Source of the DNA: Phycisphaerales bacterium
Lineage (GTDB): Bacteria > Planctomycetota > Phycisphaerae > UBA1845
Assembly (NCBI GenBank): GCA_020353195.1
Contig: CP070691.1
Span: 1,305,625-1,340,616 of the forward strand
Length of the DNA: 34,992 bases
Direction of reading: 5' to 3'
Each line of letters opens with the position of its first letter. Within the stretch, counting starts at the first letter, position 1. The translations under genes and the position numbers were made by a program. Shown one piece after another: positions 18,244-26,078 of the stretch. Under the pieces are notes generated by a model. That model worked only from the letters and a program-made list of their open reading frames with translations, was not told the origin of the DNA and did no database searches.

Positions 18244-21200
18244 GTGGGCGTTCAACAGGCGTTTGGAAGCTTCGTGCGGAAGTTCATCGGATCTCGAAAC
18301 GAGCGGCTGGTCAAGCGGCTGTGGCGTGTGGCCGACGCCGCCGACGAGCGTGAAGCGCAGTTTCAAGTGCTATCGCCGGAGGCGTTACGGGCTAAGACGG
18401 ACGAGCTGCGTGATCGCCTGGCGTCGGGGGAGAGCGAAGACTCCGTGCTGCCGGATGCGTTCGCGGTGTTGCGGGAAGCGTCGCGCCGCGCGCAGGCGCA
18501 CCGTCACTTCCCCTGCCAGTTGATCGGCGGGAAGGTGCTGTACGACGGCATGGCGGCGGAGATGAAGACGGGCGAAGGCAAGACCATCGTCTGCCACCTG
18601 TCGGCCTACCTGATGAACCTTCGGGGAATGAAGGTCCACATCGTCACGGTGAACGATTACCTGGTCCGGCGCGACGCGGAGTTCGCGGCGCCGATCTTCG
18701 AGCTATTGGGCCTGACCGTGGGCTACATCCAGGCGATGCTGGACCCGTCCGGTCGCGAAGGGATTCGCAAGGCCGCCTACGCGTGCGACCTTACGTATGG
18801 GACGGCGAGCGAGTTCGGGTTCGACTACCTGCGCGACAACATGAAGCTGCGCCGCGAGGACCAGGTGCAGCAGGGGCTTGACTTTGCCATCATCGACGAG
18901 GTGGACTCGATCCTGATCGACGAGGCCCGCACGCCGCTGATCATCTCCGGCCCGGCGCACGATGACGTGACCCGCTACAAATGGGCCGACAACCTCGCCG
19001 CGTTCCTGGAGCGCAAACAGCGGACCGCCAGCGACGAGACCCGGCGCCGGCTACAGCAGTGGGGCGATTCGCCGCCGCAAGAGTTCGCCATGCATCAGAA
19101 GTTCGAGGACGCGGTGAACCGCTTCAAGATCGACCCGTACCTGGTCAGCGACGACGAGGCCGAGGCCATCGGGCACTGCCAGTACTACGTCGTGCGGCTG
19201 GAGCGCAAGGACGTGCACCTGACCCACGAGGGCGTTACGGCGGCGCAGGACGAGGCCAAGATCGGCAGCTTCTACGTGGGGGCCAACATGGATCGCCCGC
19301 ACCTGATCGAGCAGTCGCTGCGGGCGCGCGTGGTTTTCAAGCGCGACAAGGATTACGTCGTCAAGGACGGCGAGGTGATCATCGTCGACGAGGGGACGGG
19401 GCGCCTGATGTACGGGCGGCAATGGTCGGACGGGCTGCATCAGGCCGTCGAAGCCAAGGAAAACGTCGCGATCAAGGAAGAGACGCAGACCATGGCCACC
19501 GTCACGATCCAGAACTTCTTCAAGATGTACAAGCACATCGCCGGCATGACCGGCACGGCGATGACCGAAGCCAACGAGTTCATGAAGATCTACAAGCTGG
19601 ACGTGGTGGACATTCCGACGAACCGCCCGGTCAACCGCATGGATTACAACGACAAGATCTACCGGACGATTGACCGGAAGTACCAGGCGATCGTGGAGGA
19701 GATCTTTCAGATTCGGCGTCGGGGTCGGCCGGCCGACCCGTTCCTCCTCGCCGAGGTTCTGGAAGCGATCCGTCCGATCAACCTGAGCGTCGGCAAAGAT
19801 ACGTCGAAGATCGACGAGGCGCTGGACCGCTTCAAGGCGGCGCGGGACGTCAGCGACGAGCTGCTGCAAACGCTGATGGACGCCTATGACGACGCCGCGG
19901 GCGAGCTGGCCACCGGCCGACCCGTGCTCGTCGGCACGACGAGCGTGGAGAAGTCGGAGAAGCTATCGGCCATGCTCACCCGCACCTACGGGATCGAGCA
20001 CGAGGTGCTCAACGCGAAGAACCACGCCCGCGAAGCCGAGATCGTCGCCAAGGCCGGCCACCGTACGGTACCCGAACGCGGCAAGGACAAGACCCCGCTG
20101 GGCAACGTGACCATCGCGACGAACATGGCCGGCAGGGGCACCGACATCAAGCTCGAAGCCGGCGTCGTTTACCCCAAGTGCAAGGTGCCGCAAAACGGCG
20201 ACGACGCGCCGAAGCGCCGAAGCGACGAAACCAAACGAGCCGCGACCGTAAGGGAGCGGACAGAAGACACCAGAGCCGCGACGGATGGGCAGCGTGACGA
20301 AGGCGCACCAGCGGACCCGGTCGTGACCGATTCCGAATCCTCCGATTCTGGTCGTGTATCCACTCTTTACCCGCCCGGGGCGACGAAGTGCTGCCTGCGC
20401 TGTGCGGAATACGACCCGGCCACCGACTGCGCGCACTGTTTCAAGCCGAAGCTCGATCCGCGGTTTCCGGCGCTGGGGCGGAAGGTCTGCCCGCTGAACG
20501 TACCCTGCGGGTTGCAGATTGTCGGTACGGAGCGGCACGAAGCCCGGCGGATCGACAACCAGTTGAAGGGGCGATCCGGGCGCCAGGGCGATCCGGGAGG
20601 GTCGCGGTTTTTCCTGTCGGTCGAGGACGAGCTGATGAAGCTGTTCATGCCCGACAGCATGATCAAGCTGATGGGGTGGCTCGGGCTGGAACAGGGTGTC
20701 AGCCTGGAAGACAAGCGGCTGACCAAAGCGATTGAGAAAGCCCAGAGTAAGGTGGAGGAACGGAACTTCTCGGCCCGTAAGAACCTGCTGGAATGGGACG
20801 AGCCGGTGGACTACCAGCGCAAGGCGTTCTACGCGGAGCGGCAGCGGATTCTCGAAGGGCGGGACCTGCGGAAGCTGATTCTCGACACCATCGAACAAAC
20901 GACGTCCGAGGCGGTCCAACGCTTCCTGGCTCCCGAGTATCGCCAGACGTGCATCGTCGAGTGGTGCCGGACGAACCTTGATCCGAACATCGATATCTCC
21001 GCCGGCCGGCTGGACCTGGACGATCTGCCGGCCGTGGAGGACACGATCCGTCGGGCGGCCGTCAGCGAAGCCCAGGACAGCATCCGCACGTCGATCGGCG
21101 AGTACATCGACGAGGATTCCGACCCGCGGGAATGGGACGTCGGCGGTCTGCTGCAATGGGGCCAGCGGGCGTTCCAGTTCAACGAGACGCAGAACCAGCT

Positions 21201-22296
21201 GCGGAAGATGACGCCGGACGAGATCCAGGATGCGCTGGCCGAGGCGGCCGAAGCCTATTACGAGGCCTTCAACCTCGACCCGATCCGCGTGTACGTGGAT
21301 GCCGACTATCCGCGGACCATGCTCGTGGACTGGGCGCGGGTTAAGTTCAACATTGAGTTGACCAGCGACGAGCTGGTCGAGAAGAGCGTCGACGAGGTGG
21401 CGGCGCTGGTTCTCGGGAAGGTGAACGACGCGTACGTCCGGCGGGAGATATCGTACCCGGTTGAGGTGTGCATGGAACGGGCGTTTCAGGACGCCGAGAC
21501 CGTTGGCGACCGCGCCGTAGTCGGCGAATCTATCGCCAACTGGGCGAACGCCAAGTTTCAGCTCGGCTGGACACCGGACAGGATCCAGGGCAGGACGCCG
21601 GCCCAGATCCACGAAGAACTGGTCGAACTCAACGAGCGGTTCCTGGTCGGCGGTGAGCTGCAGCGTCAGATCAGCGAGGCGATCGCAGGGAAAAGCGACG
21701 ACGAAGCGATCGAATGGGGCAAGCAGCGGTTCGGGCGCGCCTGGAACGACGATCTGTGCCGGGCGAACATGAACGGGAGCGTCGCGAATGCGCTGCACGC
21801 GGTCGGCCGGGAGATGCTGCGGTGGGAGCTGACACGGCTGGAGAACTACGTGCTTCTGCGGATTTATGACCAGGGCTGGAAGGACCACCTCCTGGAGATG
21901 GACCACCTGAAGCACGCGATCATGCAGCGACCGCTGGGGGGCGATCAGACGCACCCGCAGAGCCAGTACGCGATCGAAGGGCGCGAGTACTTCGATCAGA
22001 TGTGGTCGCGGATCCACGAAAAAGTGACGGACATGATCTTCAAGGTCAAGATGACCGGCGGGGGGCCGGCTCCGGGTGGGGCGGCGGAGCCGCGACGAAT
22101 GCAGATGCACCATGCCGACGCGACGGGGGCGGGCTTCGCCGGCGCGGCCGCCGATCAGGCAGCGGCCATGAAAGCCCAGGGTGTCGAGCAGAAGGTCGAG
22201 ACGATCCGCCGCAGCGAGCCGAAGGTCAGGCGAAACGACCCCTGCCCGTGCGGCAGCGGCAAGAAATACAAACAATGCTGCGGGCGGGCGCGCTGA
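18244..22296 (+). CDS. secA: Protein translocase ATPase SecA, enlarged planctomycete form
   Basis: Motor ATPase that drives proteins through SecYEG. The GTG at 18244 follows GGGGAGG (18230-18236) by seven bases. Motifs include GEGKT (Walker A), DEVDSILIDEART (Walker B), the peptide cross-linking segment, AGMTGTA, TSVEKSE, TNMAGRGTDIKL and GRSGRQGDPGGSRFFLS. It ends in the metal-binding tail CPCGSGKKYKQCC used by SecB or ribosomes. At 1350 residues it is about 450 longer than E. coli SecA. One extra block (about residues 640-755) sits between RGTDIKL and GLQIVGTERHEARR; it contains a repeat-derived disordered stretch and about eight cysteines, possibly a zinc site. A second block (about 930-1190) in the wing/scaffold region carries four W-(A/G)-x-x-(K/R/A)-F units, with W at 972, 1030, 1100 and 1158. 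Both insert types fit my memory of planctomycete SecA proteins. Confidence 0.97.
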   Translation: MGVQQAFGSFVRKFIGSRNERLVKRLWRVADAADEREAQFQVLSPEALRAKTDELRDRLASGESEDSVLPDAFAVLREASRRAQAHRHFPCQLIGGKVLYDGMAAEMKTGEGKTIVCHLSAYLMNLRGMKVHIVTVNDYLVRRDAEFAAPIFELLGLTVGYIQAMLDPSGREGIRKAAYACDLTYGTASEFGFDYLRDNMKLRREDQVQQGLDFAIIDEVDSILIDEARTPLIISGPAHDDVTRYKWADNLAAFLERKQRTASDETRRRLQQWGDSPPQEFAMHQKFEDAVNRFKIDPYLVSDDEAEAIGHCQYYVVRLERKDVHLTHEGVTAAQDEAKIGSFYVGANMDRPHLIEQSLRARVVFKRDKDYVVKDGEVIIVDEGTGRLMYGRQWSDGLHQAVEAKENVAIKEETQTMATVTIQNFFKMYKHIAGMTGTAMTEANEFMKIYKLDVVDIPTNRPVNRMDYNDKIYRTIDRKYQAIVEEIFQIRRRGRPADPFLLAEVLEAIRPINLSVGKDTSKIDEALDRFKAARDVSDELLQTLMDAYDDAAGELATGRPVLVGTTSVEKSEKLSAMLTRTYGIEHEVLNAKNHAREAEIVAKAGHRTVPERGKDKTPLGNVTIATNMAGRGTDIKLEAGVVYPKCKVPQNGDDAPKRRSDETKRAATVRERTEDTRAATDGQRDEGAPADPVVTDSESSDSGRVSTLYPPGATKCCLRCAEYDPATDCAHCFKPKLDPRFPALGRKVCPLNVPCGLQIVGTERHEARRIDNQLKGRSGRQGDPGGSRFFLSVEDELMKLFMPDSMIKLMGWLGLEQGVSLEDKRLTKAIEKAQSKVEERNFSARKNLLEWDEPVDYQRKAFYAERQRILEGRDLRKLILDTIEQTTSEAVQRFLAPEYRQTCIVEWCRTNLDPNIDISAGRLDLDDLPAVEDTIRRAAVSEAQDSIRTSIGEYIDEDSDPREWDVGGLLQWGQRAFQFNETQNQLRKMTPDEIQDALAEAAEAYYEAFNLDPIRVYVDADYPRTMLVDWARVKFNIELTSDELVEKSVDEVAALVLGKVNDAYVRREISYPVEVCMERAFQDAETVGDRAVVGESIANWANAKFQLGWTPDRIQGRTPAQIHEELVELNERFLVGGELQRQISEAIAGKSDDEAIEWGKQRFGRAWNDDLCRANMNGSVANALHAVGREMLRWELTRLENYVLLRIYDQGWKDHLLEMDHLKHAIMQRPLGGDQTHPQSQYAIEGREYFDQMWSRIHEKVTDMIFKVKMTGGGPAPGGAAEPRRMQMHHADATGAGFAGAAADQAAAMKAQGVEQKVETIRRSEPKVRRNDPCPCGSGKKYKQCCGRAR
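20237..20294 (+). repeat. Two in-frame 22-base repeat units inside secA
   Basis: Units at 20237-20258 (contains CGCGACCGTAAGGGAGCG) and 20273-20294 match at 17 of 22 positions and start 36 bases apart, exactly 12 codons. They encode RAATVRERTEDT and RAATDGQRDEGA. The first resembles a short dispersed element I recall from planctomycete genomes, whose reverse strand encodes P-L-P-Y-G-R-G-S; I cannot verify that here. No other copy was seen in the window. Confidence 0.6.
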
Positions 22297-22587
22297 CCCG
22301 GCAGCTGCAAATCCGATGATGCCTCTTTGGACGCGCTCACGACCAGGGAACGAGAACAGAGGCCGGTGGGGAGGAGGATTCCTGCCGGTCGACGGCGGGC
22401 TGGACAGCGCGGTTCGGTGCAACCTCGTAGCAGGATGCGTGCCAACCGGATGCAATGCGGAATGCGCCGGGATCGCGGATCGCCGATTGACTTGTGGGGG
22501 TGAGCATGCCTAGAGTTCTTGTAGCGTCTGTTGGCCTCGTTGTGGTTCCTGTCCGTACAACATTGTCGGTTACGTTTGCAGAAGCCC
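22297..22587 (+). other. Intergenic region after secA
   Basis: No intrinsic terminator for secA was found. The region holds a promoter-like pair at 22487-22516 and a 39-codon ORF at 22506-22625 (start ATG after GGGGGTGAG) that reads like a short signal peptide ending A-H-A and overlaps the next gene out of frame. Otherwise nothing was recognised. Confidence 0.4.
22487..22516 (+). promoter_or_regulatory. Possible promoter of the HEAT/TPR gene
   Basis: TTGACT (22487-22492) and TAGAGT (22511-22516) are separated by 18 bases, about 70 bases before the chosen start at 22588. The -10 matches only four of six positions. Confidence 0.35.
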
Positions 22588-23325
22588 ATGCCGCCACATA
22601 CCGTTTTTCAGTTTGCGGAGGCTGACCGTCTGGACGCCAGGCGGAAGATGGTCGGCGCGGCGGGTTGGTGTATGCGGATCCGCGGCGTCGAAGAGATGTG
22701 GAGACACGTGGCCGACCGCTGGACGGTGGCGGATTTGCTGCGGTGGCTGGATGCGGATGATGACGAGGCGGTAGCGGCTGCGGCGCTTTGCCTGGGGTGC
22801 ATCGGTGATGCGGCGCTTTCGCCGTCGCTGGCACCGCTGCTGCACCACGCCGATCCGTTGGTATCGGCGGCGGCGGAGCAGGCGCTGTGGAGCGTCTGGT
22901 TTCGGTCCGGCTCGCCGCTATCTCAGTCGCTGATCTGCCAGGCGGTGTGTCTGCTCGAGGGTGATCGTTGGGATGAAGCTGCGGCGGTGCTCACGGAGAT
23001 CGTGACCGAGGAGCCGTGCTTTGCGGAGGCATGGAACCAGCGCGGCATCGCGCGGTATCTGGCGGGCAGCTTCTGCGGCTCGATCGCCGACTGGAAACAC
23101 GTCATGCAGTTGAATCCGTATCATTTCGGTGCCATGGCGGGCATGGGCCATTGCTTTGCCGTGCTGGGGCGTCGCACCGACGCGTTGGACTGTTACCACG
23201 CGGCTCTGGACATCCACCCGCGGATGGACGGAGTCCGGCAGGCGATCCAGCAGCTTCGGTCAGTTCGGCCGATCGAGACGATCGCGGCGCCCGAACATGG
23301 CACGAAGCTCCTTTCTGTTGTTTGA
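22588..23325 (+). CDS. HEAT-like and TPR repeat protein
   Basis: A 245-residue soluble helical-repeat protein of unknown role. Residues about 40-110 look like HEAT-type repeats (WTVADLLRWLDADDDEAVAAA, PLLHHADPLVSAAAEQALW). The second half is TPR: ICQAVCLLEGDRWDEAAAVL, then CFAEAWNQRGIARYLAGSF, then FGAMAGMGHCFAVLGRRTDA with ALDCYHAALDIHPRM. No signal peptide is seen from this start. The frame is open to a TTG at 22531, which would add a 19-residue hydrophobic extension; neither start has a good ribosome site, so the N-terminus is uncertain. It converges on the next gene with an 18-base gap. Likely a protein-interaction scaffold. Confidence 0.75.
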   Translation: MPPHTVFQFAEADRLDARRKMVGAAGWCMRIRGVEEMWRHVADRWTVADLLRWLDADDDEAVAAAALCLGCIGDAALSPSLAPLLHHADPLVSAAAEQALWSVWFRSGSPLSQSLICQAVCLLEGDRWDEAAAVLTEIVTEEPCFAEAWNQRGIARYLAGSFCGSIADWKHVMQLNPYHFGAMAGMGHCFAVLGRRTDALDCYHAALDIHPRMDGVRQAIQQLRSVRPIETIAAPEHGTKLLSVV

Positions 23326-23343
23326 ACTCACCCGTGCGAAGTT

Positions 23344-23934
23344 TCAGGGTTCGCCGTTGGAGGAGAGGGGGCGGGGTTTGCGTTTTTTCAGCGCGCGAAC
23401 CAGCAGGAAAGCCCCGAACGCCAGTCCCAATCCAATCACGGGTATGTTCCGTCGAATGAACGGCTCCTTGGTGGGCATTTCGGCGGGGACGAGCACTTCC
23501 GTGTCGTCGGCAAACCGAACCAGCACGTTTCCCCGACCGCGGAATGCGCCTCTGGGCGCGACGCGGAGCCCGACGGTCACTGATCGGCCGGTGGGCAGCC
23601 CTGTGACCGATTCGACGGAGCAGACACCTTTTCCGAGGGGATTCGTCATCTCGGACGTCCACCCGTCCGGTGGTGTGAACACGTCAGCCATGTAGTGTGG
23701 AAACTGAACCAGCACGATCGGGGAAGAGTGGTGGTTCGTCACGGTCCACTCGTAGTTGTGTCCGGAGACGTCCGCGCCTCCGGTTATCGTCACCGGAGGA
23801 TCCGCGAGTGCGGAAGCGGCGGTGATCAAGTAGACGACCGTTGCCAGCGGGCAGGCGTTCAGCCATGTCCGCCGTGGGCTCGGTGCGAGCGGGTCTCGGT
23901 ATGCGTGGTCCGCGATCGGGCTCACCGTCGTCAA
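23344..23934 (-). CDS. Secreted protein with C-terminal membrane anchor, unknown function
   Basis: No family recognised. A signal sequence (LATVVYLITAASALA, cleavage after A-L-A) is followed by a beta-rich extracytoplasmic domain of about 110 residues (EWTVTNHHSSPIVLVQFPHY, then VTVGLRVAPRGAF and NVLVRFADDTEVLVP). A single membrane helix (IPVIGLGLAFGAFLLVRAL) and a basic tail KKRKPRP end it, so the topology is outside-facing with a short cytoplasmic end. The frame is open to an ATG at 24024, but a perfect TATAAT at 24023-24028 (minus strand) overlaps that ATG, so transcription starts inside it. The first usable starts are TTG at 23934 or GTG at 23925. I chose 23934; ribosome sites are weak for both. 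Confidence 0.72.
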   Translation of the reverse strand: MTTVSPIADHAYRDPLAPSPRRTWLNACPLATVVYLITAASALADPPVTITGGADVSGHNYEWTVTNHHSSPIVLVQFPHYMADVFTPPDGWTSEMTNPLGKGVCSVESVTGLPTGRSVTVGLRVAPRGAFRGRGNVLVRFADDTEVLVPAEMPTKEPFIRRNIPVIGLGLAFGAFLLVRALKKRKPRPLSSNGEP

Positions 23935-24345
23935 GTCTTTCGTACGCGGCGCCGTACGTCGGCGATGCCGTTGTATTGACGTTGACCGCTGGTCATTTTC
24001 GTCCGTTGCCGTTGCGCCGGGCATTATAGCCGGATCTGATCATCAAGGCACGTGGTGCTCCCGCGTCGTGTCAGCGTTGCGTGCGACGGCCGGGCAGTAT
24101 ACATTCCGTCTTTGGTCAGTCGGGCCCGGGCGCGGGGCTGTTCGTGGAAGGGTGCCGGTCTGCGGTGAGGGTCTGTGATGCGCATCGCCGGTGTTCACCG
24201 GTTGATCCGGCTGATTCAACTCATGTGGTTGGGGCGGGGCTCGACTGAGCGCTCGCATCTGCCGCGCTCGGGCCGTGATGCCGTATTTCCTCATGACCGG
24301 GGGCCGATCCGCGTATGGACCCGGTCCAACCGGTGAGTCCGCGCT
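23935..24345. other. Divergent intergenic region before the GT87 gene
   Basis: Contains the leftward TATAAT at 24023-24028, a weak rightward pair TTGCGT (24077-24082) and TATACA (24098-24103) with a 15-base spacer, and the palindrome CCGGTG-TT-CACCGG at 24188-24201. A 52-codon open frame at 24178-24336 has a weak GTGAGGGT upstream and ends nine bases before the next start codon. No RNA gene was recognised. Confidence 0.4.
24023..24028 (-). promoter_or_regulatory. Perfect -10 box TATAAT, leftward
   Basis: The minus strand reads TATAAT here, with no clear -35. It sets the transcription start near 24016 and rules out the ATG at 24024 for the membrane protein. Confidence 0.45.
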
Positions 24346-25542
24346 ATGAACGCACGCACGGGGGCCGTTCGCATCGCCGCGTTCTCGCTGATTCTGCTTC
24401 TCGTTGCGCTTTGGATCCAGGAGTTGCGGCGAAGCGGGACCGATGCGGGCGTGCTGAATCGCGATTGGAGGGCGTTCCACCGGGCGGGCGCGCTGCTTTG
24501 GGAGGGCCGGCATCGGGACATCTATCCTCTGTCGTTCGACACCGATTATCCGTTTCTGTACCCACCGTGCCTGCTGTATCCGTGTGCGGTGCTGGGTCTT
24601 CTGCCCCCGACGTGGGCCTACGGGTGTTGCGTCCTCGTCGCGTTGTTGGCGGTGGTCGCGAGTCTAGGGGTTTTTCGGATTTGGATGCCCGGGCGGCGCG
24701 GGGACTATGTTACGGCCGCACTGGTCGTGCTGGCGTCGGCGCCGTGGAACGGGATCATGGTGGTCGGGCAGATCACTCCGCTGTTCGTTCTGGCGCTGGC
24801 GGCCGGGTTCGGAGCGTGGCGGAAGCAGAGATTGCTGACCGCCGGGCTGATTCTGTCACTGCTTATGATCAAGCCGAATCTGGGTGCGGTGGTAGGGCTG
24901 GTCGTATTGGCCCGTGGCGGCCGGCGGATGGTGCTCGGTCTGGTGATCGGGTGGACCGGGCTGCTGGCCTCCACACTGCCGTTGGGGGTCGCGATGTGGG
25001 AGGACTACTTTGCGGCGTCGGCCCTCATGGCGGACGTGGTTAGCAGCAATGCGATGCCGATGTGGAAGCATCAGACGTTGTATGCGTTCTGGTGGACGGT
25101 GCCGGGGATCGATGTATCGGCGCGATGGGTGCAGCTTCTGTGGGCGATGAGCGTAGTCCCGATCGCCGCCGGAGCGATTCTGGTCTGGGCACGCCGCGTG
25201 CGCGCGGAGCGTGTGCCGCGCTTGCTCGGCGTCACGGTGCTGTTTCTGGTGGCGGCCAACCCGTATTGCTATTTCTACGACGGGCTGTTGCTGCTGATCC
25301 CGGGCGTGATCTGGTACGTCGAGCGGGGGCGATACGCCCATGCGCAGTGTCACCGGATCTGCGGGTTGTGCCTGCTGGGGATCTTCGTCTGGCAGCATTT
25401 GAGCCTGTTCGTGCTGAAGGAATTCGGCCCGTGGGCGTTGGTGGGGCCGGTGGCCTGGGTCTGGTGCATGGTCGAGGTGGTTGATCTGACGGTCGGCGCC
25501 CGCCGCCGGTCGTCGGACGCGTCTCTGGCAGCGGTGCCTTGA
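24346..25542 (+). CDS. GT87-type (DUF2029) polyprenyl-phosphate-dependent glycosyltransferase
   Basis: Multi-pass membrane glycosyltransferase of the GT-C fold, likely transferring a sugar (mannose in actinobacterial relatives) from a polyprenyl-phosphate donor on the outer face of the inner membrane. The 398 residues hold about ten hydrophobic segments. Family features include the early acidic loop NRDWRAFHRAGALLWEG followed by IYPLSFDTDYPFLYPPCL (first extracytoplasmic loop), GQITPLFVLALAAG and IKPNLGAVVGLVVLARG. Acceptor unknown. The ATG at 24346 has only a weak ribosome site (GGTGAG at 24333-24338). It is followed by dtd 68 bases later on the same strand. Confidence 0.82.
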   Translation: MNARTGAVRIAAFSLILLLVALWIQELRRSGTDAGVLNRDWRAFHRAGALLWEGRHRDIYPLSFDTDYPFLYPPCLLYPCAVLGLLPPTWAYGCCVLVALLAVVASLGVFRIWMPGRRGDYVTAALVVLASAPWNGIMVVGQITPLFVLALAAGFGAWRKQRLLTAGLILSLLMIKPNLGAVVGLVVLARGGRRMVLGLVIGWTGLLASTLPLGVAMWEDYFAASALMADVVSSNAMPMWKHQTLYAFWWTVPGIDVSARWVQLLWAMSVVPIAAGAILVWARRVRAERVPRLLGVTVLFLVAANPYCYFYDGLLLLIPGVIWYVERGRYAHAQCHRICGLCLLGIFVWQHLSLFVLKEFGPWALVGPVAWVWCMVEVVDLTVGARRRSSDASLAAVP

Positions 25543-25610
25543 GCGGTGGGACGAACCGGTCTATGGTGCGCGTAGGGGGGTTGAGAAGGACAGGCTGGAA
25601 AGGGTCGTGT

Positions 25611-26060
25611 ATGCGAGCGGTCGTGCAGCGCGTGTTGGGCTCATCGGTGACAGTGGGGGAGGGCGTGGCGTCGTCGATCGGGAGGGGGCTGCTGGTGTAC
25701 CTCGGCGTCGCTCCCGAGGATGGCGAGCCGGACTGCCGTTATCTTGCTGACAAGGTCCGGCACTTACGGATCTTTCCGGACAGCAACCGGTTGATGAACC
25801 TGGACGTGGCTCAGGTGGGCGGCGAGGTGCTGGTCGTCAGCGCCTTTACCGTGCAGTGCGACGCCCGCAGGGGCCGCCGTCCGTCGTTCGACACGGCCGC
25901 CGGCCCGGAGCAGGCGGAGGAACTGTACGAGAGCTTCTGCCGCTTGCTGGAGGAAGCCGGCGTGCTGGTCAGGCGGGGCGCGTTCCGCGAGTACATGAAG
26001 GTCGAGTCGACGAACGACGGGCCGATCTGCGTGCTGCTGGATTCCGGGCGGTTGTTCTGA
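25611..26060 (+). CDS. dtd: D-aminoacyl-tRNA deacylase
   Basis: Removes D-amino acids (and glycine from mis-charged tRNA-Ala) from tRNAs, protecting translation. The 149 residues start MRAVVQRVLGSSVTVG, as in the family. The two active-site motifs are present but altered: S-A-F-T-V in place of S-Q-F-T-L, and N-D-G-P-I-C in place of N-x-G-P-V-T. The Gly-Pro pair, the catalytic-region threonine and RRGRRPSFDTAA are kept. The ATG at 25611 is chosen because the conserved N-terminus begins there and GGAAAGGG lies about eight bases upstream. The methyltransferase follows after 18 bases, suggesting co-transcription. Confidence 0.93.
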   Translation: MRAVVQRVLGSSVTVGEGVASSIGRGLLVYLGVAPEDGEPDCRYLADKVRHLRIFPDSNRLMNLDVAQVGGEVLVVSAFTVQCDARRGRRPSFDTAAGPEQAEELYESFCRLLEEAGVLVRRGAFREYMKVESTNDGPICVLLDSGRLF

Positions 26061-26078
26061 GATTTGGGGGGCAGGCTC

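Noticed and set aside
19963-22455. Minus-strand open frame of about 830 codons across secA
   Set aside because: It lies opposite conserved SecA motifs and reads as low-complexity Arg/Pro/Leu-rich sequence; long antisense frames are expected at this GC.
24178-24336. 52-codon frame just before the GT87 gene
   Set aside because: The ribosome site is weak, there is no recognisable feature, and the palindrome CCGGTG/CACCGG lies inside it. It could be a leader ORF, but the support is too thin.
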